DNA of 64,000 bases, taken from positions 305,593-369,592 of the forward strand of contig NZ_FOMO01000002.1 in NCBI RefSeq assembly GCF_900112645.1. Direction: 5' to 3'. The stretch comes from Phytopseudomonas straminea (GTDB lineage: Bacteria > Pseudomonadota > Gammaproteobacteria > Pseudomonadales > Pseudomonadaceae). The position numbers and the translations under genes were made by a program. Shown here one piece after another: positions 41,713-50,113 of the stretch (positions within the stretch are counted from its first letter, which is position 1; the number at the start of each line of letters is the position of its first letter). The notes under the pieces were generated by a model, which made no database searches, was not told the DNA's origin, and was given only the letters and a program-made list of their open reading frames with translations.

Positions 41713-43641
41713 TCAGCCTTCCAGTTCAGCCCAACGCTCGACCAGGCGATCCAGCTCTTCCTGTTGAGCCTGCAGTTGCGCCAGCACCGCGGCGGTCTGC
41801 TCGGCAGGCTGCTGGTAGAAGGCCGGATCGGCGATCCTGGCTTCCAGCGCGGCAATCGCCTGCTCGGCGGTATCGATCATTTCCGGCATGGCGTCCAGCT
41901 CACGCTGGTGCTTGTAGCTGAGCTTCTTCTTGGCTGCCGGTGCAGCGGCGGCAGTCTCGGCGACCGGCGCCTCGACCACGGCGGTTTCGACGATGGCCGA
42001 GCCCAGTTCGGCCTTGCCCGATTTGCTCTCGCCCACGCCGAGCAGGCGTGGTGAGCCGCCCTGGCGCAGCCAGTCCTGATAACCGCCCACGTATTCACGG
42101 ACTCGCCCTTCGCCCTCGAAGACCAGGGTGCTGGTCACCACGTTATCGAGGAAGGCCCGGTCGTGGCTGACCATCAGCACGGTGCCCTTGAAGTTGGAAA
42201 GCACCTCTTCGAGCAGCTCCAGGGTTTCCACGTCGAGATCGTTGGTCGGTTCGTCGAGCACCAGCAGGTTGGCCGGCTTGCTGAACAGCTTGGCCAGCAG
42301 CAGGCGCGCGCGCTCGCCACCGGACAGCGCCTTGACCGGCGTGCGCGCACGCTGCGGGCTGAACAGGAAGTCGCCCAGGTAGCTCAGCACGTGACGGTTC
42401 TGGCCATCGATCTCGATGAAGTCGCGACCCTCGGAAATATTGTCGATCACGGTCTTTTCGATATCCAGCTGGTGGCGCAGCTGATCGAAATAGGCCACTT
42501 CGATCTTGGTGCCCTGCTCCACCTTGCCGGCGGTCGGCTGCAGACCGTCGAGCATCAGCTTGAGCAGCGTGGTCTTGCCGGTGCCGTTGGCGCCGAGCAG
42601 GCCGATGCGATCACCGCGTTGCAGCACCATGGAAAAGTCCCTGATCAGCAGCGGGCCGCCCGGATGGGCGAAGCTGACGTTCTCCAGCACCATCACCTGC
42701 TTGCCGGACTTGTCCGCCACATCCAGCTGGATATTGGCCTTGCCGGTGCGCTCGCGACGTTCGCTGCGCTCCACGCGCAATGCCTTGAGGGCGCGCACGC
42801 GGCCTTCGTTGCGGGTACGACGGGCCTTGATGCCCTGACGGATCCACACCTCTTCCTGGGCCAGTTTCTTGTCGAACAGCGCATTGGCGGTTTCTTCGGC
42901 GGCCAGCGCGGCCTCCTTGTGCACCAGGAAACTGGCGTAATCGCCGTTCCAGTCGATCAGCCCGCCGCGGTCCAGTTCCAGAATGCGCGTGGCCAGGCTC
43001 TGCAGGAAGGCCCGGTCGTGGGTGATGAACAGCACGGCGCCCTGGAAATCCTTGATGGCTTCTTCGAGCCAGGCGATGGCGCCGATGTCCAGGTGGTTGG
43101 TCGGCTCGTCGAGCAACAGCAGATCCGGCTCGCTGACCAGCGCCTGGGCCAGCAGCACACGACGACGCCAGCCGCCGGAAAGCTCGGCAAGGGTCTTGTC
43201 GGCCGGCAACTGCAGGCGGCTCAGGGTGCTGTCGACCAGTTGCTGCAGGCGCCAGCCATCCTTCGCTTCCAGCTCCTGCTGCACATGCATCAGCTTGTTG
43301 AGGTCTTCCTCGGTCACGCAGTTCTGCGCCAAATGGTGGTACTGGGCGAGCAGATCACCCACGCCGTCGAGGCCCTGGGCGACCACATCGAACACCGTGC
43401 GGCCATCGGCGACCGGCAATTCCTGGGGTAACTCGCCGATCTTCAGGCCCGGCGCCCGCCAGATTGTGCCGTCGTCGGGCTTCTGCTGGTCGTTGACCAG
43501 CTTGAGCATGCTCGACTTGCCGGTGCCGTTACGGCCGATGATGCACACCCGCTCGCCACGGGCGATCTGCCAAGACACCTTGTCCAACAGCGGCATGGCG
43601 CCAAAGGCCAGGGAAACATCGGTGAACTTGAGCAGGGTCAT
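41713..43641 (-). CDS. uup: ABC-F ATPase, Uup type
   Basis: 642-residue soluble protein with two ABC domains and no membrane segment. The first has Walker A GRNGTGKSS and signature LSGGWRRR; the second has Walker A GANGTGKTT and signature LSGGERAR. An Arg-rich linker (KARRTRNEGRVRALKAL) separates them. The C-terminal coiled coil (about 560-642) is the DNA-binding tail typical of Uup. The family acts on ribosomes or DNA transposition intermediates. The ATG at 43641 is the family start; the frame upstream is open but unrelated. Confidence 0.94.
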   Translation of the reverse strand: MTLLKFTDVSLAFGAMPLLDKVSWQIARGERVCIIGRNGTGKSSMLKLVNDQQKPDDGTIWRAPGLKIGELPQELPVADGRTVFDVVAQGLDGVGDLLAQYHHLAQNCVTEEDLNKLMHVQQELEAKDGWRLQQLVDSTLSRLQLPADKTLAELSGGWRRRVLLAQALVSEPDLLLLDEPTNHLDIGAIAWLEEAIKDFQGAVLFITHDRAFLQSLATRILELDRGGLIDWNGDYASFLVHKEAALAAEETANALFDKKLAQEEVWIRQGIKARRTRNEGRVRALKALRVERSERRERTGKANIQLDVADKSGKQVMVLENVSFAHPGGPLLIRDFSMVLQRGDRIGLLGANGTGKTTLLKLMLDGLQPTAGKVEQGTKIEVAYFDQLRHQLDIEKTVIDNISEGRDFIEIDGQNRHVLSYLGDFLFSPQRARTPVKALSGGERARLLLAKLFSKPANLLVLDEPTNDLDVETLELLEEVLSNFKGTVLMVSHDRAFLDNVVTSTLVFEGEGRVREYVGGYQDWLRQGGSPRLLGVGESKSGKAELGSAIVETAVVEAPVAETAAAAPAAKKKLSYKHQRELDAMPEMIDTAEQAIAALEARIADPAFYQQPAEQTAAVLAQLQAQQEELDRLVERWAELEG

Positions 43642-44007
43642 CAGGGTTGCCTCGACAATACGCGGGAGTGGTGGACCAAAACCTGGGGCGCGACCAGGGC
43701 CTCGTTGCTGCCGACCACGAAACTGATCTGGCTGACGCGCACGCCAGCCAAAAACGGGCGCGTATTCTAACCGAGATGGCCGGCGGCGTCTGTGAGCCCG
43801 CATTGATGTGACATAAACGGACATGCGCCATGTACCGGCGGCCCTTTCGCGGCACGCAGGCAAAAGGCTAAGCTAGCGACCATTGCCGCCGCCGCGCCTG
43901 ACGATGCACTTTTCGCCGCGGCGCACACCGGTAACCGCCCCAAGGGCACATCAGGCGACCGGCACCAGCCAGGTCGCGCCCGATCACGAGATGACCCCGG
44001 AAGTGCC
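43642..44007. other. Divergent intergenic region uup / slt, no gene seen
   Basis: A 366-base gap between two outward-facing genes must hold both promoters. I could not identify a convincing -35/-10 pair on either strand. Open frames reaching into it from either side are upstream extensions of uup or shadows of slt. Confidence 0.5.
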
Positions 44008-45936
44008 ATGCGCTGTCGTTTGCCCAGTCTGCTGTCCTGCCTGATTCTTTGCGCCGCCACATCCACGCTGAGCCAGGCCGCGAGCCTGCAGCAGCAACGC
44101 CAGTACTACGACGAGGCCAAGGCCGCGCTCGCCAAGGGCGACAAGGGGCCTTACGAGCGCTACGCCAGCGCGCTGCGCGACTACCCGCTGACGCCGTATC
44201 TGACCTACGACGAGCTGACCGCACGGCTGAAATGGGCCAGCAATCAGGAAATCGAAGCCTTTCTCGCCGCCCATGGTGACCTGCCCCAGGCCAACTGGAT
44301 GAAGTTGCGCTGGCTGCGCTGGCTCGCCGAACGCGGCGAATGGCAAACCTTCGCCAAGTACTACGACCCGGGGCTCAACTTCACCGAACTGGACTGCCTG
44401 AACGGCCAGCGCCAGCTCGCCCAGGGCCAGACCGCCGAAGGCTATGCCAGCGCCGAGAAGCTCTGGCTGGTGGGCAAATCCCAGCCCGAAGCCTGTGACC
44501 GCCTGTTCGATCGCTGGGCCGCCGAAGGCCAGCTGACCGAGCAGCGCCGCTGGCAGCGCGCCAAGCTCGCCGCCGAAGCACGCAACTACAGCCTGGCAAC
44601 CTTCCTGAGCAAGGACCTGCCGACCCTGAGCAACCACGGCAAGCTCCTTGTGGAAGTCGTCCAGAAACCGCAGATTCTTACCCAGACCGCCCGCTTCACG
44701 CCGGCCGACGACGCCATGGGTGACGTGGTCAGCCTCGGCCTGCGTCGCCTCGCGCGCCAGGATCCGGAACAGGCCCTGAGCCTGCTCGAGGGTTACTCCC
44801 AGCGCATGCGCTTTTCCGATCAGGAAAAGGTCGCCATCGCCAACGAGATCGGCCTGACCCTGGCGCGCCGCTTCGACCCGCGCGCCCTCGACATCATGGC
44901 CAAGTACGACCCCAACCTGCGCGACGACACCGTCAGCGAGTGGCGCGCCCGCCTGCTGCTGCGCCTGGGCCGCTGGGACGAAGCCAACAAGCTGATCAGC
45001 CGCATGCCCGAGTCCCTGGCCAGCACCAACCGCTGGCGCTACTGGCAGGCGCGCAGCCTGCAATTGGCTCAGCCCAACAGCAAGGCCGCCCAGCCGCTGT
45101 TCCATGACCTGGCCAAGGAGCGCGACTTCTATGGCTTCATGGCCGCCGACCAGGTCAAGGAACCGTACTTCCTGAAGAACGCACCGCTGCAGCTCAGCCC
45201 TGCCGTGATCAAGAAAGTACGCAACGCGCCCGGCATTCGCCGTGCCATGGAATTCCACGACCGCGGCCAGGTCGTCGAAGGCCGCCGCGAGTGGTACCAC
45301 GCCAGCCGCCATTTCGACCGTGACGAGCTGGTCGCCCAGGCGCGCCTGGCCTACGACATGCAGTGGTACTTTCCGGCGATCCGCACCATCAGCCAGGCCA
45401 AGTACTGGGACGACCTGGACATCCGCTTCCCCATGGCCCATCGCGAGCCGCTGACCGCGGAAGCCAAGAAGCGCGGCCTGCATTCGAGCTGGGTATTCGC
45501 CATCACCCGCCAGGAAAGCGGCTTCATGGCCGATGCCAAGTCCCACGCCGGGGCTCTCGGCCTGATGCAGGTGATGCCGGCCACCGCCAAGGAGACCGCA
45601 CGCAAGTTCGGCATCCCCCTGAGCAACCCGAACAATGCGCTGCTGCCCAGCGTCAACATCCAGCTGGGCGCCGCCTATCTGAGCCAGATCTACGGCCAGT
45701 TCAACGGCAACCGGGTGCTGGCCTCGGCCGCCTATAACGCAGGCCCGGGCCGTGTGCGCCAGTGGCTGCGCGGCGCCGATCACTTGTCCTACGATGTGTG
45801 GGTGGAGAACATTCCGTTCAACGAGACCCGCCAGTACGTGCAGAACGTGCTGTCCTACGCGGTGATCTACGGCGACAAGCTCAACGCGCCCCAGCCGCTG
45901 GTTGGCTGGCATGAGCGCTTCTTCGAGGGTCAATGA
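44008..45936 (+). CDS. slt: Soluble lytic murein transglycosylase Slt
   Basis: 642-residue periplasmic enzyme that cleaves peptidoglycan glycan strands to 1,6-anhydro products, feeding the recycling pathway that includes NagZ. A signal peptide (LPSLLSCLILCAATSTLSQA) is followed by the superhelical alpha domain (about 30-450). The catalytic domain starts near 480: TRQESGFMADAKSHAGALGLMQVMP contains the catalytic Glu, and ASAAYNAGPGRVRQWL follows. Length and motifs match Slt70. The opposite-strand 649-codon frame is a shadow. Confidence 0.96.
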   Translation: MRCRLPSLLSCLILCAATSTLSQAASLQQQRQYYDEAKAALAKGDKGPYERYASALRDYPLTPYLTYDELTARLKWASNQEIEAFLAAHGDLPQANWMKLRWLRWLAERGEWQTFAKYYDPGLNFTELDCLNGQRQLAQGQTAEGYASAEKLWLVGKSQPEACDRLFDRWAAEGQLTEQRRWQRAKLAAEARNYSLATFLSKDLPTLSNHGKLLVEVVQKPQILTQTARFTPADDAMGDVVSLGLRRLARQDPEQALSLLEGYSQRMRFSDQEKVAIANEIGLTLARRFDPRALDIMAKYDPNLRDDTVSEWRARLLLRLGRWDEANKLISRMPESLASTNRWRYWQARSLQLAQPNSKAAQPLFHDLAKERDFYGFMAADQVKEPYFLKNAPLQLSPAVIKKVRNAPGIRRAMEFHDRGQVVEGRREWYHASRHFDRDELVAQARLAYDMQWYFPAIRTISQAKYWDDLDIRFPMAHREPLTAEAKKRGLHSSWVFAITRQESGFMADAKSHAGALGLMQVMPATAKETARKFGIPLSNPNNALLPSVNIQLGAAYLSQIYGQFNGNRVLASAAYNAGPGRVRQWLRGADHLSYDVWVENIPFNETRQYVQNVLSYAVIYGDKLNAPQPLVGWHERFFEGQ

Positions 45937-46010
45937 ACATCAGCCAAAATGCTGAGCTCCGGTTCTGTCACCCTGGCCTCCACTGACTGAAACCACAAAC
46001 CCGACAACAA

Positions 46011-46035
46011 CCGCTGCAGGGCAAGCCTGCAGCGG
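46011..46035 (+). terminator. Perfect hairpin after slt
   Basis: CCGCTGCAGG (46011-46020) and CCTGCAGCGG (46026-46035) form a 10-bp stem with GCAAG loop, about 75 bases past the slt stop. No T-run follows. It may be a terminator or the trace of an insertion boundary. Confidence 0.4.
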
Positions 46036-46216
46036 ATCGTACGCAGAACAGCCTGCTTGGCTGAGCCCTGTGACTGCCTCCAGTCTCTCCAGCTAGGTAG
46101 CTGACAGCCTCCAGCATCCTCCCTTCTCGCTCGGCATCCGCAGCGCTCTGGCGCAGTGATCCGCAACCTCCAAGGCTCGATCAGCCGCCTGTGGGTAACG
46201 TAGTTGACTCACGCAG

Positions 46217-46244
46217 GGAACCAGTTTGCCGCCCAAACCACCCA
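46217..46244 (+). promoter_or_regulatory. Exact match to HrpL (hrp-box) promoter consensus
   Basis: GGAACC (46217-46222), a 15-base spacer and CCACCCA (46238-46244) match GGAACC-N15/16-CCACNNA at all eleven fixed positions. The only downstream gene on this strand is the orphan at 46422. HrpL is the ECF sigma factor of hrp type III secretion regulons in plant-associated pseudomonads. No hrpL lies in the window, so the assignment is by sequence match only. The remainder of the 485-base gap 45937-46421 shows no gene apart from a doubtful 38-codon frame at 46250-46366. Confidence 0.6.
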
Positions 46245-46421
46245 GCGATATGGCTTTCTCACTGGAGAAGGCGGCTGATTACTGCCCCAGCCCTCCAACT
46301 GCGCGCAAGGAGCTAGGCCATTTCAGCCCAAAGCACATAACAACGATGAAACAGCAACATCACTGACTGCCCTGCTACGCGGCTTGATGCCTTGTATGTC
46401 ATAAAGAAAAGAGGATTTGTT

Positions 46422-48062
46422 ATGGATGGAGTTTCGCGCGGTACCCCTGCATTACCAGCTGTATCGCATACCCAGGTCGGAAATGACTCTCGCGCCGAGG
46501 GCCGCCGAGTAACCGAGATAAGTGCAGCACAGCGCCAAGCACAGAACCAGCGTGAGATACATGAACACCTGGACGGTATGTTCCAGAAATATCGCAAACC
46601 CACCACGTTGCCACCAGGCGCTAGCGCGCAAGATCATGCGAAAGTCGCCGAGCACAATAGAAAGATCGACGCTCTGGTGAGCTCCCGAGCCGAGCTGCTG
46701 GCGAGTGAAGGCGAAGATCTCGATTCAGTTCGCAGAACGCTGGATAACGCCCATTCACTCGACAGCAAGTCGACGTCAGGCTCTTCATTGGTCGCAGGAT
46801 TGCCGTTCGCCTTGGTTGCGATTGCTCAGCATCTCTACCCCAACCTGGTGGAGGCCCCTGCCAAGATGTTGACCAGCCTTGCTGGCACCACTTCCCCAGT
46901 TGCCGAAGCGGCAGCTCAAGGCCTGGTTGCTGCTCTAGAAGCGGTCGCGATCGATCAGGTATCCACCGCCGCTCAGAATGAAATGAACAAGGACTTGCTG
47001 TTTTTCAAAGCACCTGAGGACAACTTGCACGATGTCATGGTGGAGGCGTTGAAAGACAAGGAGCCAGGATGGTTGACACAGTCCGGTACTGGCGCCGCGG
47101 AAATGCAAACCTTCAGTGTGCGTAATGTGTTGCGTAACGGCCTTGACATACACCTCTCTTCTCAGGCGAATCAGCCCGGTCTTCGGCCGGAAGCGCAAGC
47201 GGCAGCGACAACCAAGGCCGCGAACGCCGGGACGACAATCACCAGTGCCGGCGGTGTTTTAGCGTCAATGGGGGCAGCGCATCTTGCACGTATGCGGGAA
47301 GAAAAGAGTGGCCTACGCGATCCTGCGCAAATCTTCGCGCGCAAAGATGCCGAGCCCAAGGAAAATCTCGCCGATGAAAGGGACTGGTACGACATCTATA
47401 AAGCGGCCAAAGACACCAGTTGGAAGGCCATGGCCAGTCATGGTGGCAGCCGCGTAGGCAATGCCGCGATGGGCACCCTGAGTAGTACCCTGGACGGCGC
47501 ACGAAGCCTCGGCACTGCGCGTAGCGTTCTGGCCAATGGCGGCTTTGCGGCAACGTTTAGCGGGGTCAGCGCCATTCAGAAAGCGGCGACGGCCCCGATC
47601 AGCAATCCTCTTGCCAAGGCTGCGGTCAACAATGCGATCAACCTTGTCGGCTCAGCTACGGCGTTTGGCGTGTACGGCGCCATGAACGCCGTGGGTCAGA
47701 AAGTGGCCGATAAAGCCTCAGAGTGGTACGACAGAGACAACCACGCGGCCCCCAAAGCGGCCGCTCGCCAGGCGATGGAGTCCGCGCGTGACGGGACAAA
47801 GCACGCCGTCGAGGCAACACGCAACGGGACAAGCCACGCCATAGAAGCCACGCGTAACAGCGCAAACCAAGCGCTCGAATCCACACGCAATGGGATCAAC
47901 TCGGCACTTGCAACAGGCCGACAAACATTCGATACCGCTGCCGCCATGGTGGGTAGCATCGACTCGGACGCGATAACTCGACAGCTGATGGGGCAAGTCA
48001 ATGAACTACGTCAGCGCCAGCGACAACAGCCGAATGAGGAAGATGGTATAGAGATGGTCTAA
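46422..48062 (+). CDS. Orphan Cys-free protein with hendecad repeats, candidate secreted effector
   Basis: 546 residues, not assignable to a family I know. ATG 46422 is chosen for AGAGGA about eight bases upstream; an ATG ten codons earlier has none. Residues 1-75 are polar and disordered (VSRGTPALPAVSHTQVG), 76-110 helical and charged. Hydrophobic Ala/Gly-rich stretches lie at 121-180, 262-290 and 345-428, suggesting membrane insertion. Five 11-residue units at 455-509 (consensus TRNGxxHAxEA) form an amphipathic hendecad segment, and the end is Gln/Arg-rich. There is no cysteine and no Sec signal. Hand counts on four 60-base rows give 43-62% GC. An hrp-box consensus lies 178 bases upstream. 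A type III substrate is a plausible reading, but a pore-forming or membrane-associated toxin is also possible. Confidence 0.75.
   Translation: MDGVSRGTPALPAVSHTQVGNDSRAEGRRVTEISAAQRQAQNQREIHEHLDGMFQKYRKPTTLPPGASAQDHAKVAEHNRKIDALVSSRAELLASEGEDLDSVRRTLDNAHSLDSKSTSGSSLVAGLPFALVAIAQHLYPNLVEAPAKMLTSLAGTTSPVAEAAAQGLVAALEAVAIDQVSTAAQNEMNKDLLFFKAPEDNLHDVMVEALKDKEPGWLTQSGTGAAEMQTFSVRNVLRNGLDIHLSSQANQPGLRPEAQAAATTKAANAGTTITSAGGVLASMGAAHLARMREEKSGLRDPAQIFARKDAEPKENLADERDWYDIYKAAKDTSWKAMASHGGSRVGNAAMGTLSSTLDGARSLGTARSVLANGGFAATFSGVSAIQKAATAPISNPLAKAAVNNAINLVGSATAFGVYGAMNAVGQKVADKASEWYDRDNHAAPKAAARQAMESARDGTKHAVEATRNGTSHAIEATRNSANQALESTRNGINSALATGRQTFDTAAAMVGSIDSDAITRQLMGQVNELRQRQRQQPNEEDGIEMV
47784..47948 (+). 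repeat. Five tandem 33-base units coding 11-residue repeats
   Basis: Units start at 47784, 47817, 47850, 47883 and 47916. The first four encode ARDGTKHAVEA, TRNGTSHAIEA, TRNSANQALES and TRNGINSALAT; the fifth (GRQTFDTAAAM) is degenerate. DNA is diverged between units, so the repeat is old or selected at protein level. Confidence 0.9.
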
Positions 48063-48186
48063 ATATGCGCTGACCGTACGAGCACCAGCGCCTTTCGACT
48101 CGTTACTCCTCGTAGTAAGAGTCGAAATGGCAATACGGGCCAAGCCAAGGATGGCAGCCCCATGTGTACACGTTTGTAGCTCCCGC

Positions 48187-48987
48187 CTACTGCAATATTT
48201 CAACCGGCATGCCGACGCGCAGCTCACCGTTGCCATGGTTGATCAGGTTCTGCCCGAACAGGATGCCGTCCTCGCCCTGGCGATAGCTGCGCAAGGTGGT
48301 CAGCGGTTCACGGTCGGCGCTGCGCTCGCCGGTCTTGGGGTCGATGGTGGTGATCACGCAGCGCGAGCAGCGTTTGGCCAAGGTGAACTCGGCTCCACCA
48401 ATGCGGATACGCTTCCAGGTGTCCTCGGCGTATGGCTCGGCGCCCTGCACCACCAGGTTGGGGCGAAAGCGCAGCATCTCCAGCGGGCGACCGACCCGCG
48501 CCACCAGATCGTCCAGCGACGCCTGGCCGATCAGCAGCAGTGGAAAGCCATCGGCAAAGCCCACCTTCTCGTCACCGTTGACATTGCCTTCGATAAAACG
48601 CGCCCGCTCGGCAGGCACGTGCACCAGGCGACAGCCCCTGCCCATGAACGCACTGCCCCAGGCGGCGGCTTCGTCACCGGCGTCCGGTACGCGCAGGGTA
48701 TCGCGCCAGATGATCACGCCACGCAGCGCCTGGTCGGGATCCGGCAACGCTACTTCCAGCGTGGGCATGCCCGGCGCGTTCAGTGTCAGCCCGCCAGACA
48801 GGTTCCAGCGCGCCTGCAACTGGCTCATCTGGGGAAAGGTACGCTGGGTCATGAACCGCCCGGTTTCCGCGTCCGCGAACATCCAGCGGCGATCGCCGGC
48901 GACGCCCAGATCATCGAGCTGCAGGCTTGGCAGGGATTCACCCATGGCGGATTTGAGGGGAAAGCGGTACAGCGCGGAGAGGTGCAT
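48187..48987 (-). CDS. MOSC domain protein, YcbX-like
   Basis: 266 residues. An N-terminal MOSC-N beta-barrel (LSALYRFPLKSAMGESLPSLQLDDLGVAGDRRWM) is followed by the MOSC domain with the conserved Cys in AKRCSRCVITTIDPKTG. Such proteins bind molybdenum cofactor and reduce N-hydroxylated compounds with a reductase partner. There is no C-terminal ferredoxin domain here. The ATG at 48987 is taken because homology starts at MHLSALYRFP. It shares this region with a moeA-moaB-mobA cofactor cluster 2 kb downstream. Confidence 0.9.
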   Translation of the reverse strand: MHLSALYRFPLKSAMGESLPSLQLDDLGVAGDRRWMFADAETGRFMTQRTFPQMSQLQARWNLSGGLTLNAPGMPTLEVALPDPDQALRGVIIWRDTLRVPDAGDEAAAWGSAFMGRGCRLVHVPAERARFIEGNVNGDEKVGFADGFPLLLIGQASLDDLVARVGRPLEMLRFRPNLVVQGAEPYAEDTWKRIRIGGAEFTLAKRCSRCVITTIDPKTGERSADREPLTTLRSYRQGEDGILFGQNLINHGNGELRVGMPVEILQ

Positions 48988-49059
48988 GGCTCGGCGTCCT
49001 GACTTGAGCGAAACGGCGGTTATACGCAAACCGCCGTTGGGGCTCAAGCAGCCAGAGCC

Positions 49060-49989
49060 TTACTTTTCGTCCAGGGCGAGGCGCTGACGAATCACATCCA
49101 CCAGTTTGTCCGGCTGGAACTTGGACAGGAAGTTGTCGCAACCGACCTTCTTGACCATCGCATCGTTGAAGCTGCCGGATAGTGAGGTGTGCAGCACCAC
49201 ATAGAGGTCGCGCAGGCGCGGATCCTGGCGAATCTCGGTGGTCAGCCGATAGCCGTCCATTTCAGGCATTTCGGCATCGGTGAACATCATCAGCAGCTTG
49301 TCGGTGATCACCTCGCCCGCATCGGCCCAGGCTTTGAGCATCCTCAAGCCTTTCAGCCCATCGGTGGCGACATGCAGCTTGATGCCCAGTTGAGTCAGGG
49401 TGTCGCGCAGCTGCGCCAGAGCCACACTGGAGTCGTCGACCAGCAGCACCTCCCGGCCACGAGCTTTTTCCAGCAGAGGATCGGCCAGGCGGTCACCGGA
49501 AATGCGCGTGTCGTAGGGCACGATCTCGGCCAGCACCTTTTCCACGTCGATAATCTCGACAAGCTGGTCATCGACCTTGGTAATGGCTGTCAGGTAATGC
49601 TGACGCCCCGCCCCGCCGGGCGGCGGCAGGATGGATTCCCAGTTGAGATTGAGAATGCGGTCGACGCCGCCGACCAGGAACGCCTGAATCGAGCGGTTGT
49701 ACTCAGTAACGATGATGGTGCTGCGCTCATCCGGCACGATCGGGCGCATGCCGATGGCCTGGGACAGGTCGATGACCGGCAGCGTCTGGCCACGCAGGTG
49801 GATCACCCCACAGACGAACCGATGCCGGTGCGGCATCAGGGTCAGCTTGGGCATGTGCAGCACTTCCTGCACCTTGAAAACGTTGATGGCGAACATCTGC
49901 CGGCCCGCCAGACGGAACATCAGGATTTCCAGGCGGTTCTCGCCTACCAACTGCGTCCGTTGATCAACGGTGTCGAGAATACCGGCCAT
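49060..49989 (-). CDS. cheV: Chemotaxis protein CheV
   Basis: 309 residues: an N-terminal CheW domain (about 15-165, FAINVFKVQEVLHMPKL) fused to a C-terminal receiver domain (about 178-305, VLLVDDSSVALAQL) with the phospho-acceptor Asp in FTDAEMPEMDGY. CheV couples chemoreceptors to CheA and may act as a phosphate sink. No other chemotaxis gene is adjacent. The ATG at 49989 is the family start, with GGAG eight bases upstream; the upstream frame is not protein-like. Confidence 0.95.
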   Translation of the reverse strand: MAGILDTVDQRTQLVGENRLEILMFRLAGRQMFAINVFKVQEVLHMPKLTLMPHRHRFVCGVIHLRGQTLPVIDLSQAIGMRPIVPDERSTIIVTEYNRSIQAFLVGGVDRILNLNWESILPPPGGAGRQHYLTAITKVDDQLVEIIDVEKVLAEIVPYDTRISGDRLADPLLEKARGREVLLVDDSSVALAQLRDTLTQLGIKLHVATDGLKGLRMLKAWADAGEVITDKLLMMFTDAEMPEMDGYRLTTEIRQDPRLRDLYVVLHTSLSGSFNDAMVKKVGCDNFLSKFQPDKLVDVIRQRLALDEK

Positions 49990-50113
49990 TATTCGCTCCT
50001 GTGAGGCGTGGTGTTCGTATGAAGCTATCGGCCAGTCGTGCAATTACTGTAGGCGGCATGGCGCAACGCCATCTTGCACCAGCGCGCGGCGGCGCACCAG
50101 CAATACCCGCTGA

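Noticed and set aside
43984..45933. 649-codon minus-strand frame opposite slt
   Set aside because: Mirror frame of slt. The slt product has a signal peptide and the catalytic motif, the mirror has neither.
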